64,000 nt of DNA from the NCBI GenBank assembly GCA_030762175.1, contig CM060846.1:183574041-183638040 (forward strand). The letters are read 5' to 3'. The position numbers were made by a program, and so were the translations under genes. Positions 11,168 through 23,579 of this stretch are shown piece by piece. Every line of letters starts with the position of its first letter. Positions within the stretch are counted from its first letter, which is position 1. Under the pieces are notes generated by a model that worked only from the letters and a program-made list of their open reading frames with translations, ran no database searches and was not told the origin of the DNA. The DNA comes from Metallyticus violacea (taxonomy: Eukaryota; Arthropoda; Insecta; Mantodea; Metallyticidae).

Positions 11168-11863
11168 GAGGCAGTTTCAGCGTATCTTGCTTCATTATGG
11201 CGAGTAAATTTACCTTATATGTATTTAAGTGTTGTAATAACTTACACGACAATCATGGCTGTGGGCTATCTGACTCCTATTCACTGAAGTACCGGCCGTT
11301 ACGAGTTGAGCTGCCCCCAATATCCATTGTTCAGGTGTCGTACTATTTCAAACGCTAAGTCTTGTCTGCCATATATGTCGTATTCTACATCTTTGACAAA
11401 TTTACTCAACTATCTCAGTGAGCCTTTCTTACTACTGAATTTGCTTTATTTCTCATCAGTTCATAACTTTCCTTTGTGAAGTTCATTGGGTAATTGTAAG
11501 AAGTTTTCATAAGCCATTTGTTTCTCTTTTATTATTTGTTTCATTTCATAATTACTAATTATAGGCCTGCGTCATTTCATTTGTTCCCTAAAGCTTCACA
11601 TGGGTTTATTTATACAATATTTAATGTTGTTCCACTATTCATATAAATCATCTTGTGCTTGCGTTTTAATTAAATGGTATTTTAATCTTTGTTGGTAAAG
11701 GTCTACTGTTGAGGAATCTTTTAATGATCCTACTTCACAATTTGTACATAAATATTTCTCTATATTTCGGTCATTCTTAGTTCTCTTCCATCTGATTACC
11801 AGATACTGGTCACTAAAAATGCCACAACCACTAAAGATTTTATATACTTTGCTAATGGGGTAG
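11168..11863. other. Unassigned AT-rich DNA
   Basis: Nothing was recognised between the transposase relic and the duplicated mariner-end block. Confidence 0.5.
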
Positions 11864-12349
11864 GTCTCTTATTCGCAACTATATAATCTATAATTAATTT
11901 GGTTTATCCTAAGTTCTAAAGTACCGCCACGGGTGACCGAGGTCGTTAAGGCGCGGAATAGTGAGGGGGAAGTCCGGGGTTTGATTCCCACCAGGATCGT
12001 CCTCCCTGACTGAGATTTTTTCCAGGTTTTTTCTCAGTCTTCATAAAAGGCAAATGCTGCTTAGGCCTGGAACGCTTCCTTCCTTTAAAGAAGGAAAAAA
12101 AAAAACCTTTCCCAATTTGACATTTCATCTCATGTATCATCAGTGATGCTTCAGTAGTTGAAACGGGCATTAAGCACTATTCAGAGCTATAAAGTATATA
12201 TGAGACGCTATCAAAAAGTTTCCGGAGCGGTTTTGCAAATGTGGCAGCTCTTTTATTCACAACCATATAATCTTTAGTGGATTTGATTTATCCATCAGTT
12301 TTAAAATGTATGTGAGGCACTATCGAAAAGTTCCCGTAGCGTTCTGTTA
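11864..12349. repeat. Duplicated mariner-end block interrupted by SINE-B
   Basis: Segment 12246-12349 ('ttattcacaaccatataatc', then 'gaggcactatcgaaaag') has a diverged copy just to its left. That copy is split into 11864-11923 and 12197-12237 by the SINE-B between them. Rejoining the two flanks restores alignment with the intact copy. Each copy includes the terminal sequence of the mariner that begins at about 12311. The duplication therefore preceded the SINE-B insertion. Confidence 0.7.
11924..12189 (+). mobile_element. SINE-B with 7-bp target-site duplication
   Basis: SINE-B has a tRNA Leu/Ser-like head: A-box region gggtgaccgaggtcgttaag and B box ggtttgattccc. The body contains 'caggatcgtcctccctgact' and a Pu-rich aggaaaaaaaaaaacc run, and the 3' block is 'gggcattaagcactatt'. 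It is flanked by taaagta at 11917-11923 and 12190-12196, as expected for LINE-mediated retroposition. It sits inside a mariner-derived duplication. Confidence 0.85.
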
Positions 12350-12984
12350 CAAAAAATACCTTATTTACCTAATTGTGAACACCATCTGATCAAAATAATC
12401 TCCTTAGGCAGCGTCTTCCAGCGTTTCTGACACTTTTGGAATGCGGCCTGTAAGTGGGGTATAACTTGCTGCGATTCACTCTGTATCTCGTAAACGGTGT
12501 TGAAACGGCGACCTTTGCGATAGGTCTTCATCTTCCGGAAAAGGAAGAATTTCGCAGGAGTTGATTGTTCTGCTACGATCCTCACGAACAACTTCTCGAA
12601 CTTTTTCAACACGTTCGTGGGTGATGCTTACCATCTTCCAGGACGTTGTGCCACTTCTGAAGCGCTCGTATCACTCAAATCATTGCATCAGTACCGTAAA
12701 CTTGCCGAAGCATGTTTAGTGGCTCTGTGGCCGATTTCCTAAGTTTAAAGCAAATTTCATGTTAGGTCTCTGTTTCAACTTGCTGTTCATGATAAAATCG
12801 AGTTCTAGTAAGAACGTGAGGACAAAAATACCGAATGCACTACTTCCAATATAAATAGTACAGCTATCTCGTTGGAGACAATGCTAGTTCAAGGTTAGAA
12901 TTCCATACCGCTGCGCGCAAACCTGAACTGCCATCTGTTAGCATGCTATAGAACCAGTACAGGAACCGTTTGAAACGCACCTCG
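12311..12984 (-). mobile_element. Internally deleted mariner element
   Basis: The ends are imperfect inverted repeats: gaggcactatcgaaaagtt on the left, and the complement of the right end reads gaggtgcgtttcaaacggtt. TA dinucleotides lie at both borders. The minus strand starts with mariner N-terminal sequence (MNSKLKQRPNMKFALNLG, near 12790; later KVREVVRED near 12595). It then jumps to the C-terminal part (PAKFFLFRKMK, RRFNTVYEIQSES, ending near 12361). The catalytic core between is missing, and the third catalytic position reads K where mariners have D (PAKFF for PADFF). At about 675 bp it is half the usual 1.3 kb, so it is non-autonomous and dead. Confidence 0.75.
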
Positions 12985-15271
12985 TATACAGTAAATTTGG
13001 AAGTGTGCGTGCGCACACACACTCACACACATCGAAAGAAAGTGTTAGTTATTTTAACACTATTTTAAGCGCAGATGTTCCTCATCAAATTACCATTTAC
13101 ATTTAAAGTAGCTTCTCTGCTTATTCCTTTACATCTTTAATAGGGTTATTACCAATTCTGGCGTTCCAGTCTGCGCATAAGTACAAAAAATGTGTTTATT
13201 TTATCATAGATTTCTTGGAGATTTTCTTAATGGTGTTCTGAGTCTCTTAGGCGACCATGCTCAGGGCAATAGATCATTGGCAAATGTTTACAAGGTATAT
13301 TAAAACTTACAGTCATTAATCTGTCATTAAAATGTGTAAGATGTAAATTTTGTTTCCATTCAGGGTTATCATCATGCTTACACCTGCCTGTGCATGTTGT
13401 TGTTCGACTCCAATATATATCAGGGTATAATCTTCTAAATCTGCTGCACTTCTCAATGAACCTAGTTCACCACATAGTACCTAAAAATCTCTAGCGTTTT
13501 ACTCAAATACAGACTTCAGGAAATGAGATATGCTACATGCCAACAGCTATAAGAAACTTTCTTGAAACTGAAATGCAATTAATCTAGCAATAATACGGTT
13601 TATTTGCCAAAATCCTTCTTCTTTTTAAAACATTTTAAAGTGAAGTGAGGATAGCCAAATTCGTTTAGATGATGAATTTCCTGCGACGCAAGCGAAGTAA
13701 ACTTTCCAGATAACATTTCATAAATACAATTCTTTCCAGTACCAATTCAATGGAAGTGTGCATGGTGGTGAAAAAGATATTTTCCGTCCGAGCTAAAGTA
13801 ACCTTAAGACCTGAAATGTCTAATTCTATCCCACAGAGGACCAGACTGGTGAGGTATGGCAATATGTACGGATTGAGTGATGTGGTTCAGTACTTTTAAA
13901 CTCCATAAAGCTTTCACAAGAAACTGAACACCCAAACAGTCGTTTGAGTAGCCATTTCGGTTAGGTAAAGTATCTGTTTTGGACATAATAATGCCCGCGC
14001 CATCGAACTAGTAACTTATTCATTTATTTACTAACGTTCCATTCAAAATCAACTCTGAAGAAAGTAGTTTATAAGCAGAAAAACAATTGCCTCACGTCTT
14101 ACAATCGTCCTTCGGATTCACGAAGAAACATCGTTAATGTTTGTACCACACAGCTTTCAAATATTGAACTAACACGCAACTAACTGGTTCAGTCACGAAT
14201 GTGGTTCTTTGTTAGCCCAACAAATAGGCAGTTTTTTAATAACAATACACTCCGAACACGTGCATTTGCTCAAATAGTCCCAATGCACAGTGGTTTTGAA
14301 TGCATTTAGTGCAGTAAATTCAAATCGTCGTCTAAGTATGAATCAATGAAATTGGGTTGTCGGCAGAGAAATAACTAAAGCAAGATTAGCACAGCAGGAC
14401 AGCGATAGGACAAAGTTATCGCAGTGCAATAATATAACCATAACCGCTAAAAGGAAGTTTTCGTTTCACTGTTTCAAAAACCGTTTATTAACAGTTTTCC
14501 TACAGCCTCATATTTTATAGCGATGGTTGTTAAAGCTTAATTATCTGCTTTGGTAATATATTGCTTTCTCGATTTTAAGCTTATGAATTTTAAAATACGT
14601 AATTACTACATTAAGACCATTGTACAATTGTTTATTTTACTGCATAAGGCACTGTATCGGTGCTAAGAATTTACCAAAAATATATCACAATATTGCTATC
14701 ATAATGTAAGTACATTTTGATTATTAGATAAGTAGAAATAGAGCTGAAAAATATTGCCGCCGACTTATCTTAAAAGCGGAACTAAACTTCATATTAGAAG
14801 TCCATATGTTTCAAATCGATTCACTCAACAGCACGGCTTGTCCTATTTCATAAGTACTGCTAAAGAAGATGTAAGAGTAAACATGGCGGCAATTCGGTGA
14901 TGTAAACCAAGGATGCCGTTGATTCTACATTTTCTGACTGCAGTCCTTGGAAGTGTTTAGCTTGAAAGGACCTACCTACATTTTATATCGTAAATAAAAG
15001 CATCCTGTACTTAATTTTTAAATAATCACATAATGTGTATCTAGTTTAATGTTAAGTTTAGCATAATGCTCCAAAGATACGTGGTTTATGATTAATGTGG
15101 GTGTAAAACAAAAGAGAGATGCCATATCACATGCAACGCCTCTGGGTAATAAGAAAATAGAATTAATAAGGATTTTATTGTCTTATACTGTTCTTTATAA
15201 TATGTACAGAATTGCGCCTGTTTTCTTTGCTTACAGTGATTCACTTTCCAACTGCAATCAGTTTATACAAC
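12985..15271. other. Unassigned AT-rich DNA
   Basis: No gene was recognised. A short CA/CG repeat lies at about 13007-13032. Open frames at 13665-13862 and 13804-13986 (minus) have no identifiable domains. Confidence 0.5.
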
Positions 15272-15273
15272 TA

Positions 15274-16546
15274 CGAGGGTAGGTCCATAAGTTTCCGGCC
15301 TCGCCGATAAGGATTATAGCCTTCACAAAACCATTATCTGGTGTCATACATTATCTGTTAAATAAATAATTGCAGGTGCAACTTCTGCTCTGTTGTGCTG
15401 AAATGTTCAGGTATAGTTGCATAAAGAAGGTTATGTGTGGAAGATTATGACATGTTCAAAATGGAGTTTCGAGCTGTTGTTAAGTTCTTCACAAAAGAAG
15501 GACTTAACTCCAAATGAAATTAAACAGCGATTGGACGGTGTATATTGGAAAGTATCTCCGTCTTATTCTACTGTAAAAGAATGGGCCAAACTTTTTCGAA
15601 TGAATCCAGAAAGCACTGAAGACAGAGAGCGTGCAAGTCGGCCCTTGGAGGTGCTCACTCCTGAAAACATCGTAGAAATTATGGAAGACCAGCGATTCAT
15701 AGTTGCAGAAATAGAAGCAAGAATGGGTCTTTCTAAAACAATAGTCCTTCGAATTATTCCTGAACATTTAAACATGAATAAGGTTAGTGCATGCAAAATG
15801 GTTGCTATACTTCTTTCCTCAGTCCAAAAGCAGCAACGAGTTATACTTGTCAGGCATTTTTGGAGTTCTGCCGCGGATCCGAGAGAGAAGTTCTGCAAAC
15901 CATTGTTACAGGAAATGAAACTATGGTCCTCTACTATGATCGCTTGTCGAAAAGAGAATCAATGGATGGCGTAAACCTGGCGAAGCACCGCTTCTAAAGG
16001 CCAAGATCACTCAGTCAACCAATAATGGACACACACTTTTGGGACTGTGAAGGAATATTCTTCATTGACTTCAAGGAGAGGAACACGACAGTAAATGGGG
16101 AGTACTCTACTCGCCTACTGCACAGACTACGTGCTTCCATCAAAGAGAAAAGGCGAGAAAAGCTGAGTGATGGTGTGCGCCTTCTTCATGACACCGCGCC
16201 TGTGCACACAGCTCTTGTTGCAAAGGAAGTTGTGAAGAAATGTGACTTCAAAGAGATTGACCATCCTCTACAGCCCAGATCTAGATTCCAGTGACTATTT
16301 CCTCTTCTTAAAACTCAAGAAGGACCTTGCAGGAAGGAAATTTAAGTGAGACAAAAAAGTGATGGAGGCTGTTTATGCCCATTTTGCAGATAATACTTCT
16401 GACTATATTTGGCGGGGGGGTCAAAATATTAATTTAAAGATGTGACAATTGTAACAAAGGGTAACTATATTGAAAAGTGAAATATAATTTTTGTCTTTAC
16501 CATACCTAGAAAATGATTAGGCCGGAAACTTATGGAGTTACCCTTG
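15274..16546 (+). mobile_element. Full-length mariner element with degenerate transposase
   Basis: Inverted repeats of 27 bp bound the element with 24 matches. The left begins cgagggtaggtccataag, and the complement of the right begins caagggtaactccataag. TA flanks both sides (15272-15273, 16547-16548), the mariner target duplication. The length of 1273 bp is normal for mariner. The transposase runs from an ATG near 15463 (MEFRAVVKFFTKEG) but is frameshifted several times. It includes TPNEIKQRLDGVYWKVSPSY, SYSTVKEWAKLFRMNPES (HTH), FWDCEGIFFIDFKERNTTV, LLHDTAPVH (second D) and a shifted SSDYFLF (third D, near 16295). The first catalytic D reads N (IVTGNET instead of TGDET). It is dead. Confidence 0.92.
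15463..16440 (+). pseudogene. Mariner transposase pseudogene (DD34D type)
   Basis: This is the coding remnant inside the mariner at 15274-16546. Mariner transposases bind the inverted repeats with an N-terminal HTH pair and cut with a DD34D catalytic core. Here the frame is broken near residue 20, again near 15790 (where the reading moves to the frame containing FLEFCRGSEREVLQTIVTGN) and near 16270 just before the third D. The second and third catalytic D are present after frame correction; the first is replaced by N. The C-terminal block (KVMEAVYAHFADNTSDYIW) is recognisable up to about 16410. Confidence 0.85.
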
Positions 16547-16548
16547 TA

Positions 16549-16783
16549 CAGGGATGGTGTTCCCCATTTTCCACATTTGGAGAAAGTAATGTTAAGCACA
16601 CAAGTACCATTAGTCGTCATATAATTAAGGCCATTAATAATACTGCATGTGAAACCGTCACATTTATTGCAAGATTAAAGCATAGGCTTTTTACCGCCTC
16701 TGCTGTTGTAACAGCCTTGAAAGATACTTCAGTATTCATAATTGAATGGACTGTGTGAAGTACATAACATAAGCAATATATAT
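16549..16783. other. Unassigned DNA between two transposons
   Basis: A short stretch between two mariner-type elements. The ORF at 16513-16758 overlaps the mariner end and has no recognisable domain. Confidence 0.4.
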
Positions 16784-18416
16784 GGTGTCCCATTTATCTT
16801 GCTCACCCAAAATAACTTTTTTCTGGGGCGTCAAATGAAAAATTGTTTCAGTTTTTTTAACATCATGGGGAATTTTTACTGAGAGTATACTTTTAATCTA
16901 CACTAATGTAGAGAAACGGATAGATCTGCGTTATTTAAATGGCATCATGTACATTTTATTCAAGAATACACTAATCTACACTACACTAATGTAGAGATAT
17001 GAATAGATATTCGTTATTTAAATGGCATCATGCACATTTTATTCAAGAATGCGCTTAAATCTCCAATAGCTATTCAGAATCTACCCTTTAGTCAAGAAAA
17101 CAGCAGATATGGAAATGATAAAGAATGCATGTCTTCTTTTATTTAATGGCACTAGAGTGCATTTGTTTAAGTAAATCATTTAACCTCATCAAGGCCCGTT
17201 TAAACATTTCACAATGATCAATAAATATTTAGGAATGCAACATGAACTGTACGGTATCTTGTTATTGTACTGTACATAGTGTTACTTATCACAATTTAGA
17301 AGTAAAATCGCCCTTTGCAGCACTAGCCTTATCTGCAAAACAGACCGTTTACATCTCATGCTTAAAATGGCGATCATTGGCATCCATACATATTTTCACT
17401 CGTGTATAAGGACGCCCTAGATCGTTCTACTACTTCCTCAAGCATTAAATGCGTTGCTATATGCACTCTGGTGTTGTTGGGATATTTTCATAGACAGCAT
17501 CATTGACCGCTCCCCAAAGAAAAAAGTCTAGTGGAATAAGGGCCGGGAATCGGGCAGGCCAACAAACTGGTCCACCATGTTCAAACCACCTACCAGGATA
17601 TTTACGGTCCAGAATAAGGCGTGCTCATATGGCTTTATGCGCTGGACATCCACCATATGACCATTCCATTATTCAAAGCTACGGCCTCCAAGAGGCCAGC
17701 AAGAGTGTTCCTTAAGAATGTACTATATCATCTGTCATTTTGGTTAAAGAAAGATCCACTAATGGTATCGCCAACATTTCCACATCAAACGTTATCTTTC
17801 CACGGACGTTGAAGCTTTACCTGTCGGAGACATCTTGGATTGTTGATGGACCAATCTTGACTAAAATTATACAGTGTGATACCTTTCTGAATAAATCTTG
17901 AAGAGGATAAGTGTAATCTTGAATAAAATGTACATGGCGCCATTTAAAAAATACGAAGATATAGCCCGTATCTCCTACATTAATGGAGATACAAAAAGTA
18001 CAGCGTCAGCAAAAGCTCCCCCATGATGTTAAAAATCATTTCCTTGAAACAAATTTAAAAAAAAAATGTTATTTTGAGTGAGCAAGATATTTTTTTATTA
18101 TTATTATTTATTTACGGACGATCTTTAACATCTCAGGTCATCAGCGTCCCATTCAATTCAGGGCGTGAAACAGATGACAAATTTTGCTCAGAGGTCTCTT
18201 CTTTCAGGCTTGAGGTTCTTTATCGTGCCGTAAATGTACGACATGGGACCCACGACTTTACTTCCCTTCCGAAGGAAGCCATACTTACGATTTTTACGCC
18301 CGAAAAATCCATGGATCTTGGCCGGGTTTGAACCAGCGAGCTTGGGCTTAGGAGGCAAGTATGGTTACCACTACACCACCAGAACCGACAGGTTAGCAAG
18401 ATAAATGGGATATGCT
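16784..18416 (-). mobile_element. Tc1/mariner-superfamily element split by SINE-A in its right end
   Basis: The left end 'cccatttatcttgctcac' is the inverse of 'gtgagcaagata' plus 'taaatggga' on the right. These two right-hand pieces (to 18089, and 18395-18416) are separated by a SINE-A. Subterminal inverted similarity is much longer: 'tgtacattttattcaag' on the left recurs inverted at about 17925-17950. Without the SINE the element is about 1.33 kb. On the minus strand near 17500-17590 it encodes GGPVCWPARFPALIPLDF followed by FLWG, the third-catalytic-residue block of a DDE transposase. The rest of the coding region is heavily decayed. An 83-bp tandem duplication lies in the left subterminal region (units start at 16898 and 16981). 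Confidence 0.85.
18090..18394 (-). mobile_element. SINE-A with 9-bp target-site duplication
   Basis: Complete SINE-A on the minus strand. The tail (poly-T/TTA on the plus strand) is at 18090-18112 and the tRNA-like head ends near 18390. It is flanked by agcaagata at 18081-18089 and 18395-18403. The target was the right inverted repeat of the Tc1/mariner element at 16784-18416, so that element is older than this SINE insertion. Confidence 0.92.
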
Positions 18417-21400
18417 GTATATTACGTATTGAAACCTACAGCCGCTTAGCCATATCTACCGTTTTGCACAAGTATGTCCTGGCTTCATAATCGAAGGAAA
18501 CATAAAAACAAATGAAATTAAATACACAGTTATTTCAAATGAACGTTCATTCGCTAGAGCAGGGGCAGGTAGCAACATGGAGAAGCACGAGCTGCTTACC
18601 GGTTCCTCTGATTCTCGATATCCCCACCTAAAACAGTTACAAAGTTATATTCGTGTTCTTATGATGAAAGGTCGTGAAAATAAGTGATTTTTGGTTTGGT
18701 GTTAGCACTGTTAAAATGCGAAAAAGTATGATTCGTGTGTGAAAACAAGCTCTTGTAGAAAAATAAGACGCCGATTTGTAAGAAATTTCCCGTTGTTACA
18801 GCACCTTACAGATGAATTGTTCGTATCGTAATCTTGTGAACAAAGGAAAGAGAATCTGCTATCGACAGTAGACAGAAAGTAAACCGCCGTGTACTTGCCG
18901 AGAAACCAAAATGGAGAAAGGTTAGAATGATGCTCAAAGAAGTCTCTGTGAAGTTATACAGAAAATAGAAGATTGCAAACATCGATTTGGAATGCCAAAA
19001 ATAAGAATTTGTAGTTACGTGATAAATTTCTGCAAAAAAGAGAACTTGAAGCGCTTTAATAAGAGGAACTAATGCTTGTGAATGCAAACTTTCTTAAAAG
19101 ATGTGAGAGATGTGTGGTTGCACAAGGACAGTATTTACTACTTCTGTGACAAAGTGGTTGGTTATTATGCCTGTAATTTACATTAGAAATCGGTGGTTTG
19201 AATTGAAAGGTTACGTATAACCGACTCAGCCGGCAGGCAGGGTGCTTACAGTCGCCACATAGACCATGTTGTCGTGCATGAACATCCATATGAAAGACTG
19301 CACAAATAAACTCGCGAAGATCGCAAATGGAAATTTTCAAGTTGTCGAAATATCGCAAATGGAAATTTTCAAGTTGTCGAAATAGGCAATCACTTTGACA
19401 TGTAATTTGAGAAAGCATGTATGTGCTTTGTTGTACGTATGCATATGTTAAAGAAGTTTAATCTTTGTATGCTGAGAATGCCCCTTTGTTACACTCAAGT
19501 CTGAGACACAAATATTATTCATAATATCCTAAACAAACTCCATTCTTGATTGCTAACAGTTACGGGCATTTTTGTTGGGGTCATTGTCTTAACGACATTC
19601 AAATGCGAAATATACAAAAATGAATTTCACATTTGCAAATACAATCTTTTCCCATTTGTTCCTCAACTCACAGGATTAATATTGATTAGCTCTCAGAATT
19701 TTGATCTCAGAGCTAAATAACACGAATTTTACTTATTATTTGCAATCACTAATTCATTACTTCACAATTTACACTAATTAAAATTTTTGTTACGGAAAAG
19801 AGTTGCGGTTTAGTTAAGTAATTTAAAGTCTGTAAAATTTTCCGAAAGGCAAATTGCATGTTCAAAGAATTCGCACTTTCATTAAAGGTAATTTAATTTT
19901 TTTTGTTCAACAACTCGTAAGAGAAAAGAAGCAAATTTTATAGAAAAGCATTAACACTGATATCTCAGATTAATATACTTAAACAAAAATTTATGTTTAA
20001 TAATATGCACCTTAAGCCTTTGAACATCATGGAACTTAAAAATGCCTTGAGAATATTACTATACTATGCTTATAGGGTTTTCAAAAAATAATGCTGAACT
20101 GCAGGTTTCTGTAGGGAGAAGTAATTAAAATGCTTAATATCTTATTTTCTTAATGATTTAAATACTTTTAAATTACTGAATAATGTTATATAACTATCAC
20201 CTCATTCCATAACTTTACAGAAATTACTGTTTTTACCTCCCATATGAACACTCTTAATATATTTTGATATTAATATATTTTTTCATTTTCTCCAATGCAT
20301 AATTAAAGACGGTTGTCAGCAATAGATATATCAGAAATGAAAAATATGCAAACTGTTCATTTTTGTATGCCCACGTCAACTCTTTCAGTTGTTTTTCACG
20401 CAAAAACTTGCGAATAGAATGCATTACTGCTTTCATTATGTTGTACAAGAGTGCTTCAGTTTCTTAACATAATCATTCCTATTTTTTTTGATTGATTTTA
20501 TTCTGATTGATATGATTTTTCTGTAGAAAAAGATACAACCGTAATGAGAATGAATTCATTACCATACCATTATAAAATTCTCTCGCAGAAAGCATTTATA
20601 GACTTTCAATTGAGCAGTAGACCAGTTTAAACGTTGTTACTTAAAAGACCACTTTTTCGTCTTTAAGGATGACTTTGTTTTTGGTGTCATTTGAAACATA
20701 TGTAGCTTTATAGAACTGGAGCTATAATTTTTGTTAATTTAACATCATATCTGAATGAGAATAAAATTAATCTATATACTTAAGGAATAAATACGTTCAA
20801 CATAACCTTTTGCAGTCCGAATTCTATCAATACATCTCAATTTACTGAAATTTCTATCCCATGGTGAAAAAGAACGACCACAAAAAGGAAATTTTCGTCA
20901 CTGCTCTCTCCATTTTCATATGTTTTATTATCCATTGCATCAGACATTTCCTGAACATATTTTACACTTACTTAAATCTTCATTTAAAAATTTAAAAACT
21001 GGATTACTTTCCACTACTCATTTGCATTTTCATCTCAGTATTCAAATCCTGGGATTGCTTGTAGTATATAAATTTATTAGTCTCTCTCTTCCATTTCTTT
21101 TGGTTTCTTCAATTCTAACCATTTTTTAATCCTATGATTTAGTTAACATGTACTAATAGCCCTTCAGAACATGATAATCCCATAACTTGCTGAAACATCC
21201 AGTGAAACAGGAAAGAATACACGGTAAAGTTAGTTTAATTTCATTAATGGGTTGCTTTTTTGACAACTGTGCACCTATTTTTAAATATACTAGTGCCAAA
21301 AACATCTTTCCAGCAGTATTATTTGGATATTTTGCTGAGCATCCATCAATAAAGAGATGTTTCGCTGAATTTGAAAAGAAACATTCTCACCCTTTTCTTT

Positions 21401-22015
21401 CAGTAAGTAAAGTGTTTCCTAATATTTCCTGATATCAGTCTAGTGGCTTGATCTTGAAACAATAGTTCTGTGCTTAATGTCACAAGTCATTGATTTTTAG
21501 GCTTTCTGAAGAAAACTAATTTTACAATTTCCTATTTTCCTATATGACATTTTGACTTGTGGGATTTTTGCACACAATATAGATCTACCTAAGCGCCACC
21601 AAGTACTGCATCAAACCCACTTATCGGTTTCTTAAAAAGAAATATGCATACATTGTTTAAATATGCTGTATTTTTCACGTGTATTTTACCAAGTATGTGT
21701 ATTATACCTATAATAATGAAAATATATTTTGTATTGTTAGCCCTTTTAACTTTCATTCCGCTACTGAGTAGCTGTCTCGCTCACAAGCTTCGCTGGCAGT
21801 TAGAAGGTTGGTCTAGTCACTACTTTTATTATACCCTGTCTACCTAAAGCTGATATACTTTGTCAACAGACATTTCACTCTTCTGCGTTTATGCTGTGAT
21901 GAAATGACGGGGAAGAAGAAAAGAAAAGGCACTGTGACTAGACACGGACACAGAGAGATGAAGGTAGTAAGGCGTGTAGATCTAACGCAACCAGCCTGTT
22001 GTTGCGAACAGGCGA
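18417..22015. other. Unassigned AT-rich DNA with a 32-bp perfect tandem repeat
   Basis: No gene was recognised. At 19321-19352 and 19353-19384 the same 32-base sequence (begins tcgcaaatggaaattttcaa) occurs twice without a mismatch. The longest open frames (19056-19418 minus, 120 codons; 18806-19087 minus, 93 codons; 21187-21432 plus, 81 codons) show no recognisable domains or clear splice structure. Confidence 0.6.
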
Positions 22016-22375
22016 TATGGCTAGTCAGAGGAATGTGCTGACAACGCAATGGTGTCAGAGGAGGGAATGATCCAAGAGTAGCGCATGTATCGTAAACAGA
22101 GCCTGTGCTTGTGCTATGCTACGTTTAGAAAACATTGACCTCTTACAGGCTGAAGTTAATATGCTTAACGTTTCCTAACTTAATAATGAATTAATAAAAT
22201 GTAGTTGAACAAATCCATGCATTCATTTCAGGTCACTACATATCATAAATTTTTTACTTAATATTAATTTTCATATTAATGCATACCATTAATTAGAGAT
22301 GTAATTTCTAAATACAGCGGGGTGAACATTCACAAACTTTGTGTTGTGGTTAATATCGCTGACATATGTATTTAA
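22016..22375 (+). repeat. Unnamed dispersed repeat, copy 2
   Basis: Partner of 5096-5440, same orientation. Relative to copy 1 it has an insertion near 22055-22085 ('ggagggaatgatccaagagt') and scattered substitutions. No termini, tail or coding region was identified, and the sequence beyond both ends differs between copies. Confidence 0.75.
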
Positions 22376-23579
22376 TGTATTTATTTCCTTTAACTTTGGC
22401 ATTTTCTTCATTTCTTTAAGAACTCACCTCAGAGAGTGGATCCTTAAGGAAACCAAGCACTTTCTTTTTCGAATATAATAGAAATTTTTGCACATACCTT
22501 TCTCACTTAATAAAATTCGTCTATGCAAGCAGCGTATCCCATTCTTGTCAAAAACATTCGAATTCACTTTTGCATAGTTCGATCTATTTCCTGAAATAGA
22601 CAGAGAAGGCTTGCCGGTTTCAACCCCTTCTCTTCTTACCCTGGTATTTGTTCTCACTGAAACAACGGTATAGTGAGATACACGCAAGTTTGATTGTTTT
22701 AATCTAAATTTTATTGCCTAGACTCATCACATGGAGTAATCAATATTCTCAATTCCTTGAGCGTTGCCAGGTATAAGTTTTCCTTTCCTTCGTTATTGTG
22801 GTACATCCATTATTTGTATGTATATATAATTAGTAAGCCAATGTATATGTAACACTACACACTAACATTTAACTAAAATGAAATTTAAAACTTCACTATT
22901 AATGTTCTGCTTTCGTTAACGCAATGTGAACGGATTGCTTTAAGTATCTGAATAAATGATACACATGCAATGCGTAATGTTTTACTTAGCAGATAAAAGC
23001 CCTCCTCTCCCCTCATAAGTCCCTAGCTATAACTCTAGCTAGCAACAGCACGTCACACAGCCAGAGACGGTTTCTCTATTATCTGTTATGAAGGAATTGA
23101 CCAAATGCATATTGCTTTCTAGTGAACTATTTGGATGCCTGTTAACTTAAAATAGCTGACTAAAATGACATAAATACTTTCACTATTTCTCACGCCGTTC
23201 TTTTCATTCAAGCATATAACCAATGGTTTTTAGAAAAGATAGCTGCCGCAAGAGATGGTTGTGCGCAGGCGTGGGATGGTCTATCTGCTTTACTGAATAA
23301 CTTTCTCTTTCCCACATTAACGGACTCCAAGTGCAAAATTATCCTAGACGAGGCTTACATTGAAGCAAACAGTTTTGTTTCTCCCGCAATACAGCAGTTT
23401 CACACACAATTAACATGACATTTCTTGAAAAACCTCTTAAGGGTATTGATTGCTCATATTATTGATTAACCTAAATAACTTGCATAACTGTTCAGATATT
23501 TCGTGAACCATTTACAAAGAAGCAGAAATATGTCCTTATGCTATGGTAAGCAACCACGTGCATTGATGACATCTTGTTG
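22376..23579. other. Unassigned AT-rich DNA
   Basis: Nothing was recognised. The open frame at 22424-22687 (minus, 87 codons) has no identifiable domain. Confidence 0.5.
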
